Part shown: piece by piece, positions 28,941 through 38,324 of the stretch | How positions within the stretch are numbered: the stretch's first letter is position 1 | Layout: each line of letters begins with the position of its first letter | From: Pseudomonas laurylsulfativorans | GTDB lineage: Bacteria; Pseudomonadota; Gammaproteobacteria; Pseudomonadales; Pseudomonadaceae | NCBI RefSeq assembly: GCF_002906155.1 | Contig: NZ_MUJK01000001.1 | Coordinates: 124,001 to 188,000, forward strand | Direction of reading: 5' to 3' | Length of the DNA stretch: 64,000 bases | Translations under genes and position numbers: made by a program | The notes under the pieces: model-generated | What the model saw: only the letters and a program-made list of their open reading frames with translations | Databases searched by the model: none | What the model was told of the DNA's origin: nothing

Positions 28941-29681
28941 ATGCCAACCAAGAGTTTTCTGCCAGGTCTGCTCCTGGCGTTCTGCGCCTTCGCGTCGCTT
29001 TGCTCTGTTGCGGGGGAGCGAAGAGCGCCCACACAAAGTAACAGCGCATCTACCACCCTGATCGAAACCGCCTCGCGGCAGTATGAAAATGGCCAGTTGG
29101 ACCAGGCCGCTGCCACGCTGGAGCGTGCCCTGCATATTCAGCCGAACAATCCCGCGACGTTGCATTACCTCGGTGTATTGCGTCTTCAGCAGGGGCAGTA
29201 CCAGCAGGCTGAAACGTTGGCGGCGCGCTCTAACATGCGGGTTGGTCGCAACGTCGAATTACGCAACCGTAACTTCCAATTGATCCAGGCGGCGCAGCAG
29301 GCCCAGATTTCGAGTACTTCCCCCAAAGCCAAAGAGGACCTGGTTGCAGTAAAGAAGGGGCAGGATGAGGAAGCCGAGATGGTCTCTGTTGGGCAGCCCG
29401 ACACTGGGCAACACGCTGGATACTTCGCTCGCGCAGAGGCAGAGAGGGTATCGGACTCACCGACGGCAGATGGACCTCGGCCCGAAGGAGAAATGCAAAT
29501 GGCTTCCGTCGAGCCAGCACCCGGTTATGAGGAGGTCGGGATTCCCCGCGGCCATTTACCGCCTCCGGGTCAATGCCGAATCTGGTTTCCTGATCGCCCG
29601 CCGGGCCACCAGCCCCCGCCCGGCCGCTGCAAGAAGCTGCGGCATCGGGTTCCGTCAGGAGCCTATCTGGTGCGCGGTTGA
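28941..29681 (+). CDS. Exported TPR-repeat protein with proline/cysteine tail
   Basis: From ATG 28941 the 246-residue product has a signal peptide (MPTKSFLPGLLLAFCAFASL), at least two tetratricopeptide repeats (ASRQYENGQLDQAAATLERA and TLHYLGVLRLQQGQYQQAET), a charged disordered middle, and a tail rich in PPPG and Cys (GHLPPPGQCRIWFPDRPPGH). This PPPG-C tail occurs in several exported proteins of unknown role in proteobacteria. The longer in-frame start at 28662 would overlap the VOC gene and lacks a signal peptide at its N-terminus, so I prefer 28941, although its ribosome binding site is weak. Function unknown; envelope location likely. Confidence 0.7.
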   Translation: MPTKSFLPGLLLAFCAFASLCSVAGERRAPTQSNSASTTLIETASRQYENGQLDQAAATLERALHIQPNNPATLHYLGVLRLQQGQYQQAETLAARSNMRVGRNVELRNRNFQLIQAAQQAQISSTSPKAKEDLVAVKKGQDEEAEMVSVGQPDTGQHAGYFARAEAERVSDSPTADGPRPEGEMQMASVEPAPGYEEVGIPRGHLPPPGQCRIWFPDRPPGHQPPPGRCKKLRHRVPSGAYLVRG

Positions 29682-29757
29682 GGTAGAGAACTGAACCTGC
29701 ACGTTCTTGGGGTTTGCGACTATTTCGGCTATCGGGCGAAGGGGAGCATTTCTACAG

Positions 29758-30453
29758 TCAAATCGACCGCTGATTCACACGCTGAGTCAGCTCTTGCGCG
29801 GACTCTTTTCGTTCCGAGTAGCGGTCAACCAGATCGGGGCGATCCCGTAGCAGCAGGGTAAATTTCACCAGTTCTTCCATGACGTCCACCACCCTGTCGT
29901 ACAGCGACGAGGGTTTCATGCGATTGGCGTCGTCAAACTCCAGAAAAGCCTTTGGCACGGAGGATTGATTGGGAATGGTGAACATACGCATCCAACGCCC
30001 CAGCACACGAAGTTGATTCACCACATTGAAAGACTGGGAGCCGCCGCAGACCTGCATGACCGCGAGGGTTTTTCCCTGGGTTGGGCGAACGGCCCCCAAC
30101 GCCAACGGCACCCAGTCGATTTGCGCCTTGAACACCGCCGACATGGAGCCGTGGCGCTCTGGTGAACACCAAACCTGTCCTTCAGACCACTGCATCAATT
30201 CGAGCAGTTCCTGGACTTTCGGGTGATCGGAGGGTGCGTCGTCCGGTAGCGGCAGGCCGGACGGATTGAAAATTCGCGTCTCGGCGCCGAAGTGTTCGAG
30301 CAACCGGGCAGCTTCCTCGACCAGCAGGCGACTGAACGACCGCGCACGAGTCGAACCGTATAACAGCAGGATGCGTGGCTTGTGCTGGTCGTCGCGCCCG
30401 ATGCCGATGGGCTGGGTCAGTGATGTGTCGAGATTGGGCAGGAAATGGGTCAT
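29758..30453 (-). CDS. arsH: Arsenical resistance protein ArsH (NADPH-dependent FMN reductase)
   Basis: This 231-residue flavodoxin-like protein has the FMN-binding [16 protein letters not shown] and the ArsH signature [19 protein letters not shown]. ArsH oxidises trivalent organoarsenicals and reduces quinones or azo compounds using NADPH. The start is ATG 30453, with GGAG five bases upstream; the in-frame codon at 30468 is TTG. It is the last gene of the leftward ars operon, 11 bases after arsC. Confidence 0.95.
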   Translation of the reverse strand: MTHFLPNLDTSLTQPIGIGRDDQHKPRILLLYGSTRARSFSRLLVEEAARLLEHFGAETRIFNPSGLPLPDDAPSDHPKVQELLELMQWSEGQVWCSPERHGSMSAVFKAQIDWVPLALGAVRPTQGKTLAVMQVCGGSQSFNVVNQLRVLGRWMRMFTIPNQSSVPKAFLEFDDANRMKPSSLYDRVVDVMEELVKFTLLLRDRPDLVDRYSERKESAQELTQRVNQRSI

Positions 30454-30464
30454 GGGGGCTCCGG

Positions 30465-30935
30465 TCAAAGCGTGCCGATGCGATCGAGTTCGCGTTTCAA
30501 CGCATCGCGGTCAAGTTGTGCAAAAGGCAGGTCGAGGAATGCCCGGCAGCGCGTTTCGATGCGCGCCAGGGTGGAGTGGAACGCCGCTGATACCGTTGCT
30601 TCATCGCCCGTTATGTCCGAAGGGTCTTCCAGGCCCCAATGCGCTTTCAGTGCAGGCCCGAAGTACACGGGGCACACCTCACCGGCGGCCTTGTCGCAGA
30701 CCGTGATGACGATGTCCGGCGGGTTGGCTTCGAAAGCCTCATTGCCTTTGCTGCTCAAGCCGTCGATGGCGATGCCGGCCTCCTGCAACGTGCTCAGGCT
30801 GCGGGGCAACACGTGTCCCTTGGGGAAGCTGCCGGCACTGATCGCCACAAAGCCTTCGGGGGCGAGATGGTTGAACATCGCTTCGGACAGGATGCTGCGG
30901 CAGCTATTGGCGGTACACATAAACAGAACGCGCAT
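30465..30935 (-). CDS. arsC: Arsenate reductase, low-molecular-weight phosphatase type
   Basis: This 156-residue enzyme has the P-loop CTANSCRS (Cys7, Cys12, Arg13) close to the N-terminus, further cysteines at 80 and 88 in [13 protein letters not shown], and the DP acid loop near 105. It reduces arsenate to arsenite. The cysteine pattern fits the thioredoxin- or glutathione-coupled hybrid class common in Pseudomonas. GAGGAG stands about seven bases before ATG 30935. Confidence 0.95.
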   Translation of the reverse strand: MRVLFMCTANSCRSILSEAMFNHLAPEGFVAISAGSFPKGHVLPRSLSTLQEAGIAIDGLSSKGNEAFEANPPDIVITVCDKAAGEVCPVYFGPALKAHWGLEDPSDITGDEATVSAAFHSTLARIETRCRAFLDLPFAQLDRDALKRELDRIGTL

Positions 30936-30963
30936 GGTGACTCCTCTTTGCAGTCGCACAGGG

Positions 30964-32247
30964 CTAGACGCTCAGGCGCAGGGCCAGGGCAGACAAGGTG
31001 ATGAGCAGAATCGGCAGCGTCAGAACCACGCCGACCTTGAAGTAGTAACCCCAGGTAATGCGGATGCCCTTGCGCTCCAGCACATGCAGCCAGAGCAGGG
31101 TGGCCAGGCTGCCGATGGGGGTGATCTTGGGGCCCAGGTCGGAACCGATGACATTGGCGTAGATCATGGCTTCACGCACCACGCCGGTGGCGTCACTGGC
31201 TTGAATCGACAGCGCACCCACCAACACCGTGGGCATGTTGTTCATGCCCGATGACAGCAACGCCGTGAGCAGGCCAGTGCCCAACGCGGCGCCCCAGATG
31301 CCGAATTCGGCCATGCGGTTCAGCGCCATCGTCATGTAGGTGGTCAGTCCGGCGTTTTTCAGCCCGTACACCACCAGGTACATGCCCAGCGAAAAGATCA
31401 CCACCTGCCAGGGCGCTTCACGCAGCACCCGTCGCGTTGAGATCACATGCCCACGCGCCGCCACGGCGAACAGCATCGCGGCACAGACCGCTGCGATGGC
31501 GCTGACGGGAATGCCCAAGGGCTCCAGGGCAAACAGTCCGATCAACAACAGAGCCAGAACAACCCAGCCGACGCGGAAGGTCATGGGATCACGCACGGCG
31601 CGTCGTGGATCCATCACGTCATCGAGAGCGTAGTGCCTGGGAATGTCCCGCCGGAAAAACCGGTACAGCACGACAAGCGTGGTCGCCACGGCAACGAAGT
31701 TGACCGGCACCATGATGGCGGCGTATTCGCTGAAGCCCAGGTCGAAGTAGTCCGCCGAAACGATGTTGACCAGGTTGGACACCACCAGGGGCAAGCTCGC
31801 CGTGTCGGCGATAAAGCCGGCCGCCATGACGAACGCCAGGGTAGACGCTGGCGAAAAACGCAGGGCGAGCAGTATTGAAACAACGATGGGGGTCAGAATC
31901 AGGGCGGCGCCGTCGTTGGCAAACAGTGCGGATACGCCGGCCCCCAGCAGTATCGTGAACACGAACAGGCGACGCCCGTCACCCTTGGCCCAGCGCGCCA
32001 CATGCAAGGCGGCCCACTGGAAGAACCCGGCCTCATCAAGCAACAGACTGATGATGATCAGCGAGATGAACGTCGCGGTGGCGTTCCAGACAATGCTCCA
32101 CACCAGCGGAATATCGTGCAGTGTCACGACGCCTGCGAGCAGGGCCAGAACGGCACCAAAGGAGGCGCTCCAGCCGACGCCCAGGCCTTTGGGTTGCCAG
32201 ATGACCAGCACCATGGTGAGCAGGAAAATGGTAAAGGCAATAAGCAT
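30964..32247 (-). CDS. arsB: Arsenite efflux pump ArsB
   Basis: This 427-residue membrane protein has about 11-12 helices (starting [19 protein letters not shown]) and the conserved [14 protein letters not shown] and [20 protein letters not shown] segments. It expels arsenite and antimonite using the proton motive force. The start at 32247 follows arsR by 23 bases. It belongs to the ArsB and not the Acr3 class. Confidence 0.95.
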   Translation of the reverse strand: MLIAFTIFLLTMVLVIWQPKGLGVGWSASFGAVLALLAGVVTLHDIPLVWSIVWNATATFISLIIISLLLDEAGFFQWAALHVARWAKGDGRRLFVFTILLGAGVSALFANDGAALILTPIVVSILLALRFSPASTLAFVMAAGFIADTASLPLVVSNLVNIVSADYFDLGFSEYAAIMVPVNFVAVATTLVVLYRFFRRDIPRHYALDDVMDPRRAVRDPMTFRVGWVVLALLLIGLFALEPLGIPVSAIAAVCAAMLFAVAARGHVISTRRVLREAPWQVVIFSLGMYLVVYGLKNAGLTTYMTMALNRMAEFGIWGAALGTGLLTALLSSGMNNMPTVLVGALSIQASDATGVVREAMIYANVIGSDLGPKITPIGSLATLLWLHVLERKGIRITWGYYFKVGVVLTLPILLITLSALALRLSV

Positions 32248-32270
32248 GTGCAGTCTCGACGGTTGAAGGG

Positions 32271-32618
32271 TCAGCAGCAGGGGGAAGTGTTGAGTGGACG
32301 GTCGCCCATCGCGGCAAGGCGAGTGCTGTTGCCTGCAAGCCAGTCGGCGTTTGCCAGCAAGGTTGTCTCGAGAACGTCGCGAACCCATGTGGGCAGATCA
32401 GGGTTGAGTCGGTAATACACCCACTGCCCCTGGCGGCGGTCGAGAAGCAGGCCGCAGCCGCGAAGCTGGGCAAGATGGCGGGAAATCTTCGGCTGACTGT
32501 CGTCCAGGGCGCAGACCAGCTCACACACGCATAACTCGCCTTCACGAGTGATGAGCAAGGTGGCCCGGGCGCGGGTTTCGTCGGACAGGCATTTGAATAC
32601 GGCGGCAGGATTGAGCAT
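32271..32618 (-). CDS. arsR: Arsenic-responsive repressor ArsR
   Basis: This 115-residue winged-helix repressor has the metalloid-sensing cysteines in ELCVCELVC (Cys30, Cys32, Cys36) and the recognition helix [18 protein letters not shown]. Binding of As(III) or Sb(III) releases it from the ars promoter. Starts at 32618 ([14 protein letters not shown]) and at 32636 (MYRTTPMLN) are both possible; neither has a ribosome binding site. The predicted transcription start lies only a few bases before the 32636 ATG, so leaderless translation is possible. Confidence 0.93.
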   Translation of the reverse strand: MLNPAAVFKCLSDETRARATLLITREGELCVCELVCALDDSQPKISRHLAQLRGCGLLLDRRQGQWVYYRLNPDLPTWVRDVLETTLLANADWLAGNSTRLAAMGDRPLNTSPCC

Positions 32619-32647
32619 TGGCGTGGTTCGATACATGTGGTTATTCG

Positions 32648-32677
32648 AATATACGGTTTTCCATATGTATTGTGCAA
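32648..32677 (-). promoter_or_regulatory. ars promoter with ArsR operator
   Basis: On the minus strand a -35 TTGCAC (32677-32672) and a -10 TATATT (32653-32648) are separated by 18 bases. Between them and over the -10 lies an imperfect palindrome, CATATGGAAAACCGTATA, the sort of site ArsR occupies to block RNA polymerase. Confidence 0.75.
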
Positions 32678-32771
32678 GCTGCCCGGGTTCCAGAAGGGGA
32701 AGGCTCGGCCAGGCCAGATTGTATGAGATAGACTCCAGCCAATTCGGCACAAGACACAGGAGAGGTGATGA

Positions 32772-33272
32772 ATGGAATCATTTAGCGTACGCGAGCTGAA
32801 AATGAGTGACGCTCAAGCATTGCTGGCTTTCGAAATCCGGAACCGTGAATGGTTCGAATCCCATATCGATGCGCGCGAGCCTTCTTTTTACTCGTCACAG
32901 GGTGTCGCCGATCATATCGAAAGCTATTTGTCCGGTTTTGCTGTCGGCGCCTGGCACCCGTTTGTCATCGAGGATTCCAGCCAGAGAATCGTTGGTCGAG
33001 CCAATCTGAAAAGCATCGACCCGTCGACGGGGTCTGCGCAAGTCGGCTATCGAATCGATCAGCGCGCATGCGGGCAGGGGCTGGCTACACTGGCGTTGAG
33101 GCATCTGATACAGCAAGCCAGGGCGCGCTGGGGGCTTACGCAACTGGTTGCCTTTGTCTACAAGGAAAACCTGGGCTCAAGAAAAGTCCTTGGTCGCTGC
33201 GGGTTCCAACTGGAACAACCCTCCTGCAACGAAAACACGGGGAACGAAGACCGGTTCGTCCTGTTGATCTAG
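32772..33272 (+). CDS. GNAT N-acetyltransferase, RimJ/RimL type
   Basis: This 166-residue protein has the GNAT fold: IVGRANLKSIDPSTGSAQVG (central strands), the acetyl-CoA loop RACGQGLATLALRHL and the FVYKENLGSRKVLGRCGF helix-strand typical of RimJ/RimL-like enzymes. The pyrophosphate loop reads QRACGQGLA. AGGAGAGG lies upstream of ATG 32772. It may acetylate a ribosomal protein N-terminus or a small amine. It is divergent from the ars operon and stands alone. Confidence 0.88.
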   Translation: MESFSVRELKMSDAQALLAFEIRNREWFESHIDAREPSFYSSQGVADHIESYLSGFAVGAWHPFVIEDSSQRIVGRANLKSIDPSTGSAQVGYRIDQRACGQGLATLALRHLIQQARARWGLTQLVAFVYKENLGSRKVLGRCGFQLEQPSCNENTGNEDRFVLLI

Positions 33273-33324
33273 ACAAGATCCCCCTGCGATTGCGAGCGTC
33301 GGCAGCAGGGCGGTGACACCCCGG

Positions 33325-34251
33325 TCACTCCTGCTGCGCCTGATCTTCAGGCACCTCTTTCCAGCTGTCATCCGGATCAAAGCGCTTCATCGCTTTCGCC
33401 AGTTTTTCACCACCGGGCCCCAGGTCTTTCTCGAACACCTGTCCTTCATGGCTGATCATGAAACTCATCACCCCGGTGTCGTTGTATGTCGCCGGCCAGG
33501 CGATCAACGCAAAGCCCCGGCTCATCTTGTCACCGATGAGGTAGCTGTAGGCGCCACCCGGCGCCGAAGGACCCTGACCATGCAGGATGCGGAAGCGGTA
33601 TCCATGCCACTCTTCGTCGGCAATGGCTTTGCCGAACGAAGGCCCCAGCGGGCTGATCTGGTCGCTGTCGTCCTCCACCCAATAGAGTCCGTCGTGCTTG
33701 CCGGGGGTGCTGACGATTTTCTGCGCATACTCGAGCGCGCCGTCACCATCACGATCGACTGACGCGTAGTCCATCTGGGCGTCGTGATAGGCCAGTACCG
33801 ATTGCACGGCGGCCAGTTCATTGCGGCCGATTTGACGAGTACGGATCTCGGCACTGCCGGCCTTCATGTCGAAGCGCCAACCGCTGGCGTCTTTTGTCAT
33901 GGGGATGGGCAGTGTCCAGTTCTTGCTGCCGACCGCCAGGATTGCCTTGCGCTCGCTGGCTTTTTCAATGTGATGTTGCTCGTGGTACTGCTGCAAAAAC
34001 GCATCCACGTCTTCGCGCTGCACGCCTTCACGGGGAATGTAGCTGTGCCAGTTGCTGCCCAGCAGCTCGGTCAGGCGGGCCTGGTCGGAGTGTTCCGTGC
34101 CCAGTGCTTCGACGAAGGCTTCTGCGGCTTTTTCTGGCGTTGGAAAAGCCTGCTGCGCCGTCGCCATGCACGACCACAAAAAGCCGGCAGCTATCGCAAG
34201 GACATGCGGGAGCAAGCCCGTCAGTCCCTTCACTCGAGGATGGTTGTTCAA
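33325..34251 (-). CDS. DUF2950 family exported protein
   Basis: This 308-residue protein has a signal peptide (LLPHVLAIAAGFLWSCMATA) and the DUF2950 body with AFPTPEKAAEAFVEAL, DYASVDRDGDGALEYAQK, PGGAYSYLIGDKMSRGFALIAWPATY and GVMSFMISHEGQVFEKDLG. No enzymatic role is known. It begins with TTG at 34251; the TTGA overlaps the TGA stop of the DUF3300 gene, and a run of Gs about six bases upstream can act as ribosome binding site, so translation is coupled. A GTG eight codons in is an alternative start. The pairing with DUF3300 is recurrent in proteobacteria as far as I recall. Confidence 0.85.
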   Translation of the reverse strand: MNNHPRVKGLTGLLPHVLAIAAGFLWSCMATAQQAFPTPEKAAEAFVEALGTEHSDQARLTELLGSNWHSYIPREGVQREDVDAFLQQYHEQHHIEKASERKAILAVGSKNWTLPIPMTKDASGWRFDMKAGSAEIRTRQIGRNELAAVQSVLAYHDAQMDYASVDRDGDGALEYAQKIVSTPGKHDGLYWVEDDSDQISPLGPSFGKAIADEEWHGYRFRILHGQGPSAPGGAYSYLIGDKMSRGFALIAWPATYNDTGVMSFMISHEGQVFEKDLGPGGEKLAKAMKRFDPDDSWKEVPEDQAQQE

Positions 34252-35798
34252 CGGCGGCCCCCCCTTTGACGCGCTGGTGGATTGGACGGCCGGCTGATCT
34301 GGTGACCGGCCGATCGCGAGGCACTGGGGCGTTGGGCGGATGCCTGGCTGGCCCGGCCACGATTGGCCTGGAGGTTGGCCTGGGACGGTGAACGTGCGCC
34401 GGCGAAGGCATTGTTGCGGGCACTGCCGGCACTGGCGGCTGGCCGTTTATTCGCCGTTTGACGCGTCTGCGCCTGGCCCTCTCTGCGCTGATTCAGCTGA
34501 GCGCCCTGGTTCCGGGACTGCAGATTGCCTTCAGCAGCCTGTCTGCGGGGTTGCTGGTTTTCCCGGGTGTTTCTGGCAGTGCCCTGGCCTCTGTCAGCCG
34601 CTTTTGGTCTGTCTGCGCCGGCCTGTAACCGATTGCCGCCCGCGGTTCCGGACTCTAGTTTTCGTGCTTGCTCGCGGGCCTGGAGGTTGCTGGTGGCAGG
34701 TCGTTCGATACCGTGCCTGTCCATTGAGTTGCGGGCATTTTCTCGCGCCTGGGCGCGCTGGGCATTGTCCCCGCGATAGGCGTCACGCTGATTGGCACCG
34801 TTGAGTTGGCGACCGTACTGTGCGCGGCTCGCGCTGTCTCGATAGGGCACGCCATTGCGATGCACCGGGTTGTGCTGCCATTTGTTCTGGTTATTGGTGA
34901 TCCGGTTATTGGCATTGATGTTGTTGTAGCGATTGACGTCGATATCGACGTCGTTATTGCCCCAGTCACATTCACCCCACAACGCCCCGACGATGGCCAC
35001 GCCAGTACCAAACGCCAGCCCGGCCATCAAGGCCTGGCCGGGGTAGTAGGCGGGTGGCGGTGGGTAGTACGCGGGCGGCGATGCCGGGTAGGCCCAGGTG
35101 CCGTAGGTGGTAGTCGGGTTGTAGGTGGGTACGTACACCACCTGCGGATCGGAAGGCTGGATGATGATGGTGGAGTTGCTGGCAGGGGCCGGAGCCGGTT
35201 CAGGGGCTGGAGCCGGTGCCTGGGTTGTGGTCGCGGGGGCCGGTGCCGGCGCTGGCGCCGCGACATTCTGGATCGTCACGTTCTGATACTGGTTGCTCTG
35301 CAGGTTGCCAGCCGCCTGCGCCTGATGGCGCAAGCGCTGTACACCGTTCATGAGATCGTCGGGCTGGGCCAGGAAGGCATCACCCAGGCGTTGGACCCAG
35401 ACGGGATCCTGTCCCAGGGTTGCCAGAACCTGCGGGAAGGCGACAAGCGCCTGCACACTCGGGTCCCAGGGCTGGCTTGCCACTTGTTTGACCGCATCAT
35501 CGCCCTTGGCGTCCGGGTGTGCCTTGGACCAACTGACCGCCTCGCCGACTTCCCCAGGGTAGGTAGTGGCCATCAGTACCTGTGCCAACAACGGGTCCGG
35601 GTACAGCGCAATGGGCGCCAGCATTTGATCCAGCTGTTCCTGGGTAAACACGGGATCTTTGGCTGGCGCGGTCACGGGCGCTGTATCGGCCGCGGGTGCC
35701 GGTGCGGCGGTGGTGGTCGCATCCGCAGCCTGTGCCAGGCAGGAAGATCCACTCAAAAAAAGTACGGCTGACAACGCGTAAAAAAATGGAGCGCGCAT
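34248..35798 (-). CDS. DUF3300 family exported protein with disordered tail
   Basis: This 516-residue protein starts at ATG 35798 with AGGAGG six bases upstream. It has a signal peptide (FYALSAVLFLSGSSCLAQAA; a Cys follows GSS, so a lipoprotein is possible), then the DUF3300 region (FTQEQLDQMLAPIALYPDPL, VLMATTYPGEVGEAV, QPWDPSVQALVAFPQVL). A Pro/Ala-rich linker leads to IIIQPSDPQVVYVPTYNP, a Tyr/Pro-rich YYPPPPAYYPG segment and a hydrophobic stretch. The last 190 residues are low-complexity Arg/Gln/Asn/Ala, strongly basic and probably disordered, perhaps binding nucleic acid or polysaccharide. Function unknown. Confidence 0.87.
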   Translation of the reverse strand: MRAPFFYALSAVLFLSGSSCLAQAADATTTAAPAPAADTAPVTAPAKDPVFTQEQLDQMLAPIALYPDPLLAQVLMATTYPGEVGEAVSWSKAHPDAKGDDAVKQVASQPWDPSVQALVAFPQVLATLGQDPVWVQRLGDAFLAQPDDLMNGVQRLRHQAQAAGNLQSNQYQNVTIQNVAAPAPAPAPATTTQAPAPAPEPAPAPASNSTIIIQPSDPQVVYVPTYNPTTTYGTWAYPASPPAYYPPPPAYYPGQALMAGLAFGTGVAIVGALWGECDWGNNDVDIDVNRYNNINANNRITNNQNKWQHNPVHRNGVPYRDSASRAQYGRQLNGANQRDAYRGDNAQRAQARENARNSMDRHGIERPATSNLQAREQARKLESGTAGGNRLQAGADRPKAADRGQGTARNTRENQQPRRQAAEGNLQSRNQGAQLNQRREGQAQTRQTANKRPAASAGSARNNAFAGARSPSQANLQANRGRASQASAQRPSASRSAGHQISRPSNPPARQRGGRR

Positions 35799-35958
35799 TG
35801 CACCTCCTATGTGGTCAGGCAGGCTTGAAATGAGTGAGTCAATACACGGGTGGTGAGAGCTGACTATGCAAGCCACAGAGCTCAGCTTCGTTACAGCTTC
35901 CTAATGGTAGCAGTTGATTTGAACAATCAAGGTTGCCTTGAAAACTGCGTCAATCCGA

Positions 35959-37236
35959 TCACTGGGCGCTGGCATCGCTTTCGTGCTCTTCGGCGAATGC
36001 CATGAATACCTCCAGGTCCAGCACATCCAGTTTGATCTGGGCGATGAACGCCGAGAAGGCCAGATTGGCCGCCAGCAGGCGCAGGTCCGAGGCCCAGGCC
36101 GGAAGGTAGGTAGGCCCCTTGAGCCAGCCGGACTCGAACAGCGGCGCCAGGCGCACGGTGTCCCCCAGGCTGAGGCGCCCGGCAAACAAATGCCCCACCA
36201 GTTCCGGCCGGTTATCGCGAATTGCAATGCGCAGCAGGGTGTGAACGCCGAGCAGCCCGGTCAGGTAGGCGGCGTCCTTGGTAAACGCCGAACCACCCCG
36301 CAGGTCGGCGCCGCGAAATACCCGTTGGGTTGAGCGGAAGGATTCTTCTTGCGACTGCCCGGCCGCCAGAAAGCCTTCGAACACCTGGATGAAATCGGCA
36401 CCCTCCAGCGCCTGCTGGACGGCCAGTACGCGCAGGGCCAGGCGACGCAGGCGGTTGATGTCCATGCTGCCGGTGAACAGTTCGGCCAGGGTGGCAATGC
36501 CCTCCTGGGTCTGGGTGGTGCGGGGCGCTCCCAGGCCGAGGCTTGTGAGGTTGGGCTGCCGCGCGCCGTTTTGTGCGGTGGCGACATGCACGAAGGCCTC
36601 GTGTTGCAACAGCTGGTTTTTGTCCAGCTCCGAGAACAGCGCGCTGGCCCGCAGGCGAATGCGGCTCGATCCGGCGATGGCCTTGGCGGCCAGGTTTGGA
36701 TCGAGCACGACCGTGATCTGTCCGGCACCGAAAAAGCGGTCCAGTTCCGGTTGAATCCAGGCGGCGAACGCCTTGGCCGGAATCTCGGCCGGGCTGGGTG
36801 GAATGCGCGCACCGCCGAGCAGGGCGTCGGTGGTCTTGAGGAAGAAACGGGCGGCGTCGAGCATGCTCAGTTGCAAGCGCGTGTAGTAGAAGTCCGGGCG
36901 CCGGTACAGTGCTGACGAATATTGCGTGAACGCAGGCGTGCCAATGGCCCCCAGCATGTGGCCGGCGGTGGCATAGCTACGGGCGGTCATGGCGAGGAAA
37001 TTCCCTGCCGGATGCCCTACATCGCAACGGCCGATAAAGGTTTCCAGGGCGGCGATGTCGGCGCTGTGGTCGCGGGGCTGCAACTCGACCTTGGGTAGCT
37101 GCGCCCGCCCGCCACGCCATTTCGCCAGGAAGTCTTCCTCGACCCCATCGGGCCATGACAGGGCATCGAGCACGCGGATCTTGCGGGTCAGACCGGGCAG
37201 GGCGGCATCGAGTTCGGACAGGTCGGCGGCACTCAT
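35959..37236 (-). CDS. DUF1704 'QEGLA' family metallopeptidase-like protein
   Basis: This 425-residue protein starts at ATG 37236 (MSAADLSELDAALPGLTRKI) with AGGA upstream. It carries the HExxxH motif HEAFVH and the TQEGIATLAELF motif that names the family (flavohemoglobin expression-modulating QEGLA protein). The same motif pair occurs in eukaryotic tyrosine-releasing MATCAP proteases, so a zinc peptidase or amidase activity is likely. The bacterial substrate is not known. A LysR gene lies 55 bases upstream in the same direction. Confidence 0.88.
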   Translation of the reverse strand: MSAADLSELDAALPGLTRKIRVLDALSWPDGVEEDFLAKWRGGRAQLPKVELQPRDHSADIAALETFIGRCDVGHPAGNFLAMTARSYATAGHMLGAIGTPAFTQYSSALYRRPDFYYTRLQLSMLDAARFFLKTTDALLGGARIPPSPAEIPAKAFAAWIQPELDRFFGAGQITVVLDPNLAAKAIAGSSRIRLRASALFSELDKNQLLQHEAFVHVATAQNGARQPNLTSLGLGAPRTTQTQEGIATLAELFTGSMDINRLRRLALRVLAVQQALEGADFIQVFEGFLAAGQSQEESFRSTQRVFRGADLRGGSAFTKDAAYLTGLLGVHTLLRIAIRDNRPELVGHLFAGRLSLGDTVRLAPLFESGWLKGPTYLPAWASDLRLLAANLAFSAFIAQIKLDVLDLEVFMAFAEEHESDASAQ

Positions 37237-37291
37237 GGATATCTTCCTGAGAGACGAAGTGGCGTTACGAAAGCTTAGTCGTCGCGCGCGG

Positions 37292-38194
37292 TTACGTGTT
37301 GAGCTGGCGAGCCGCCCGGGCAAAGTCGATGAATGCCTTGAGCGCTGCGGGCACATGACGGCGGCTCGGGTAATACAGGTGCAGGCCCGGATAGTAAGGG
37401 CACCAATCGGCCAGCACCTGGATCAAGCGATGACTGGAAAGATGCCCGCTGACCATGTCCTCGAACACATAGGCCAGGCCGACGCCTTGCAGCGCCGGGC
37501 CGATCATCAGGCTGACATCGCCGAGGGTGAGCGGGCCGCTGACTTCGATTTCCTGGGCGATCCCGCCGCGTTCGAACTCCCATCGGTACATCGAGCCGCT
37601 GGGGAAGCGATGGCGGATGCACGGCAGGCCATGCAAGTCCTCGGGTTGGTGCGGTGCGACATGCCGTTCGAAGAATGCCGGCGAGCCGACGACCACCGAG
37701 CGCATGTTCGGCCCAATGGGCAGTGAGATCATGTCGGCTTCCAGACGGTTGCCAAATCGTACGCCTGCGTCGAAACCGCCGGCCACCACGTCCACCAGGG
37801 CGTCACTCTCGACGATCTCCAGGCGGATATCCGGATACGCCTGCAAGAACTGACTGACGATCGGTAGCAGCACCAGCTCACACGCCTGTCGACCTGCCGT
37901 TATGCGCAGGTTGCCCGAGGGTTTGTCGCGAAAGTTATTGAGGTCCTCCAGTGCATCATCGATGTCACGAAAGGCCGGTTTCAGCCGGGCGTAAAGTCGC
38001 TCCCCTGCGTCGGTCAAGGCCACGCTGCGGGTGGTGCGGTTGAACAGCCGTACCCCCAGGCGATTCTCCAGGGCGCGCAATGAGTGACTCAAGGCCGAGG
38101 GTGTGAAGCCAAGCTCCACGGCCGCACGACTGAAGTTCAGGTGCCGGGCGATGCACAGGAAAATCGACAGGTCGGCGGTGGAGGGGGATTTCAT
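37292..38194 (-). CDS. LysR-family transcriptional regulator
   Basis: This 300-residue regulator has an N-terminal helix-turn-helix (LNFSRAAVELGFTPSALSHS) and a substrate domain of the CrgA/DmlR type (NLRITAGRQACELVLLPIVS, GFDAGVRFGNRLEADMI, RHRFPSGSMYRWEFERGG). It is divergent from an SDR gene (131-base gap) and most likely controls it. A dyad overlaps its own start codon. Confidence 0.92.
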   Translation of the reverse strand: MKSPSTADLSIFLCIARHLNFSRAAVELGFTPSALSHSLRALENRLGVRLFNRTTRSVALTDAGERLYARLKPAFRDIDDALEDLNNFRDKPSGNLRITAGRQACELVLLPIVSQFLQAYPDIRLEIVESDALVDVVAGGFDAGVRFGNRLEADMISLPIGPNMRSVVVGSPAFFERHVAPHQPEDLHGLPCIRHRFPSGSMYRWEFERGGIAQEIEVSGPLTLGDVSLMIGPALQGVGLAYVFEDMVSGHLSSHRLIQVLADWCPYYPGLHLYYPSRRHVPAALKAFIDFARAARQLNT

Positions 38195-38214
38195 TTGTGA
38201 GTACCTTTCACAAA
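38194..38214. promoter_or_regulatory. LysR operator dyad at the regulator start
   Basis: TTTGTGA and TCACAAA form a perfect 7-bp inverted repeat with a 7-base spacer. The dyad begins on the last base of the LysR start codon complement, so binding would repress the regulator and could activate the divergent SDR gene. Confidence 0.5.
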
Positions 38215-38324
38215 GTCATGCAAAATTGCTGGGATTATCACATCAGTATCACGGGCTTAAAGTCGCATCAACTCATCAAGAAAGCCTGGCAATGTCGCCC
38301 GGCTCGCTGACAGGAGGAGTTGAA

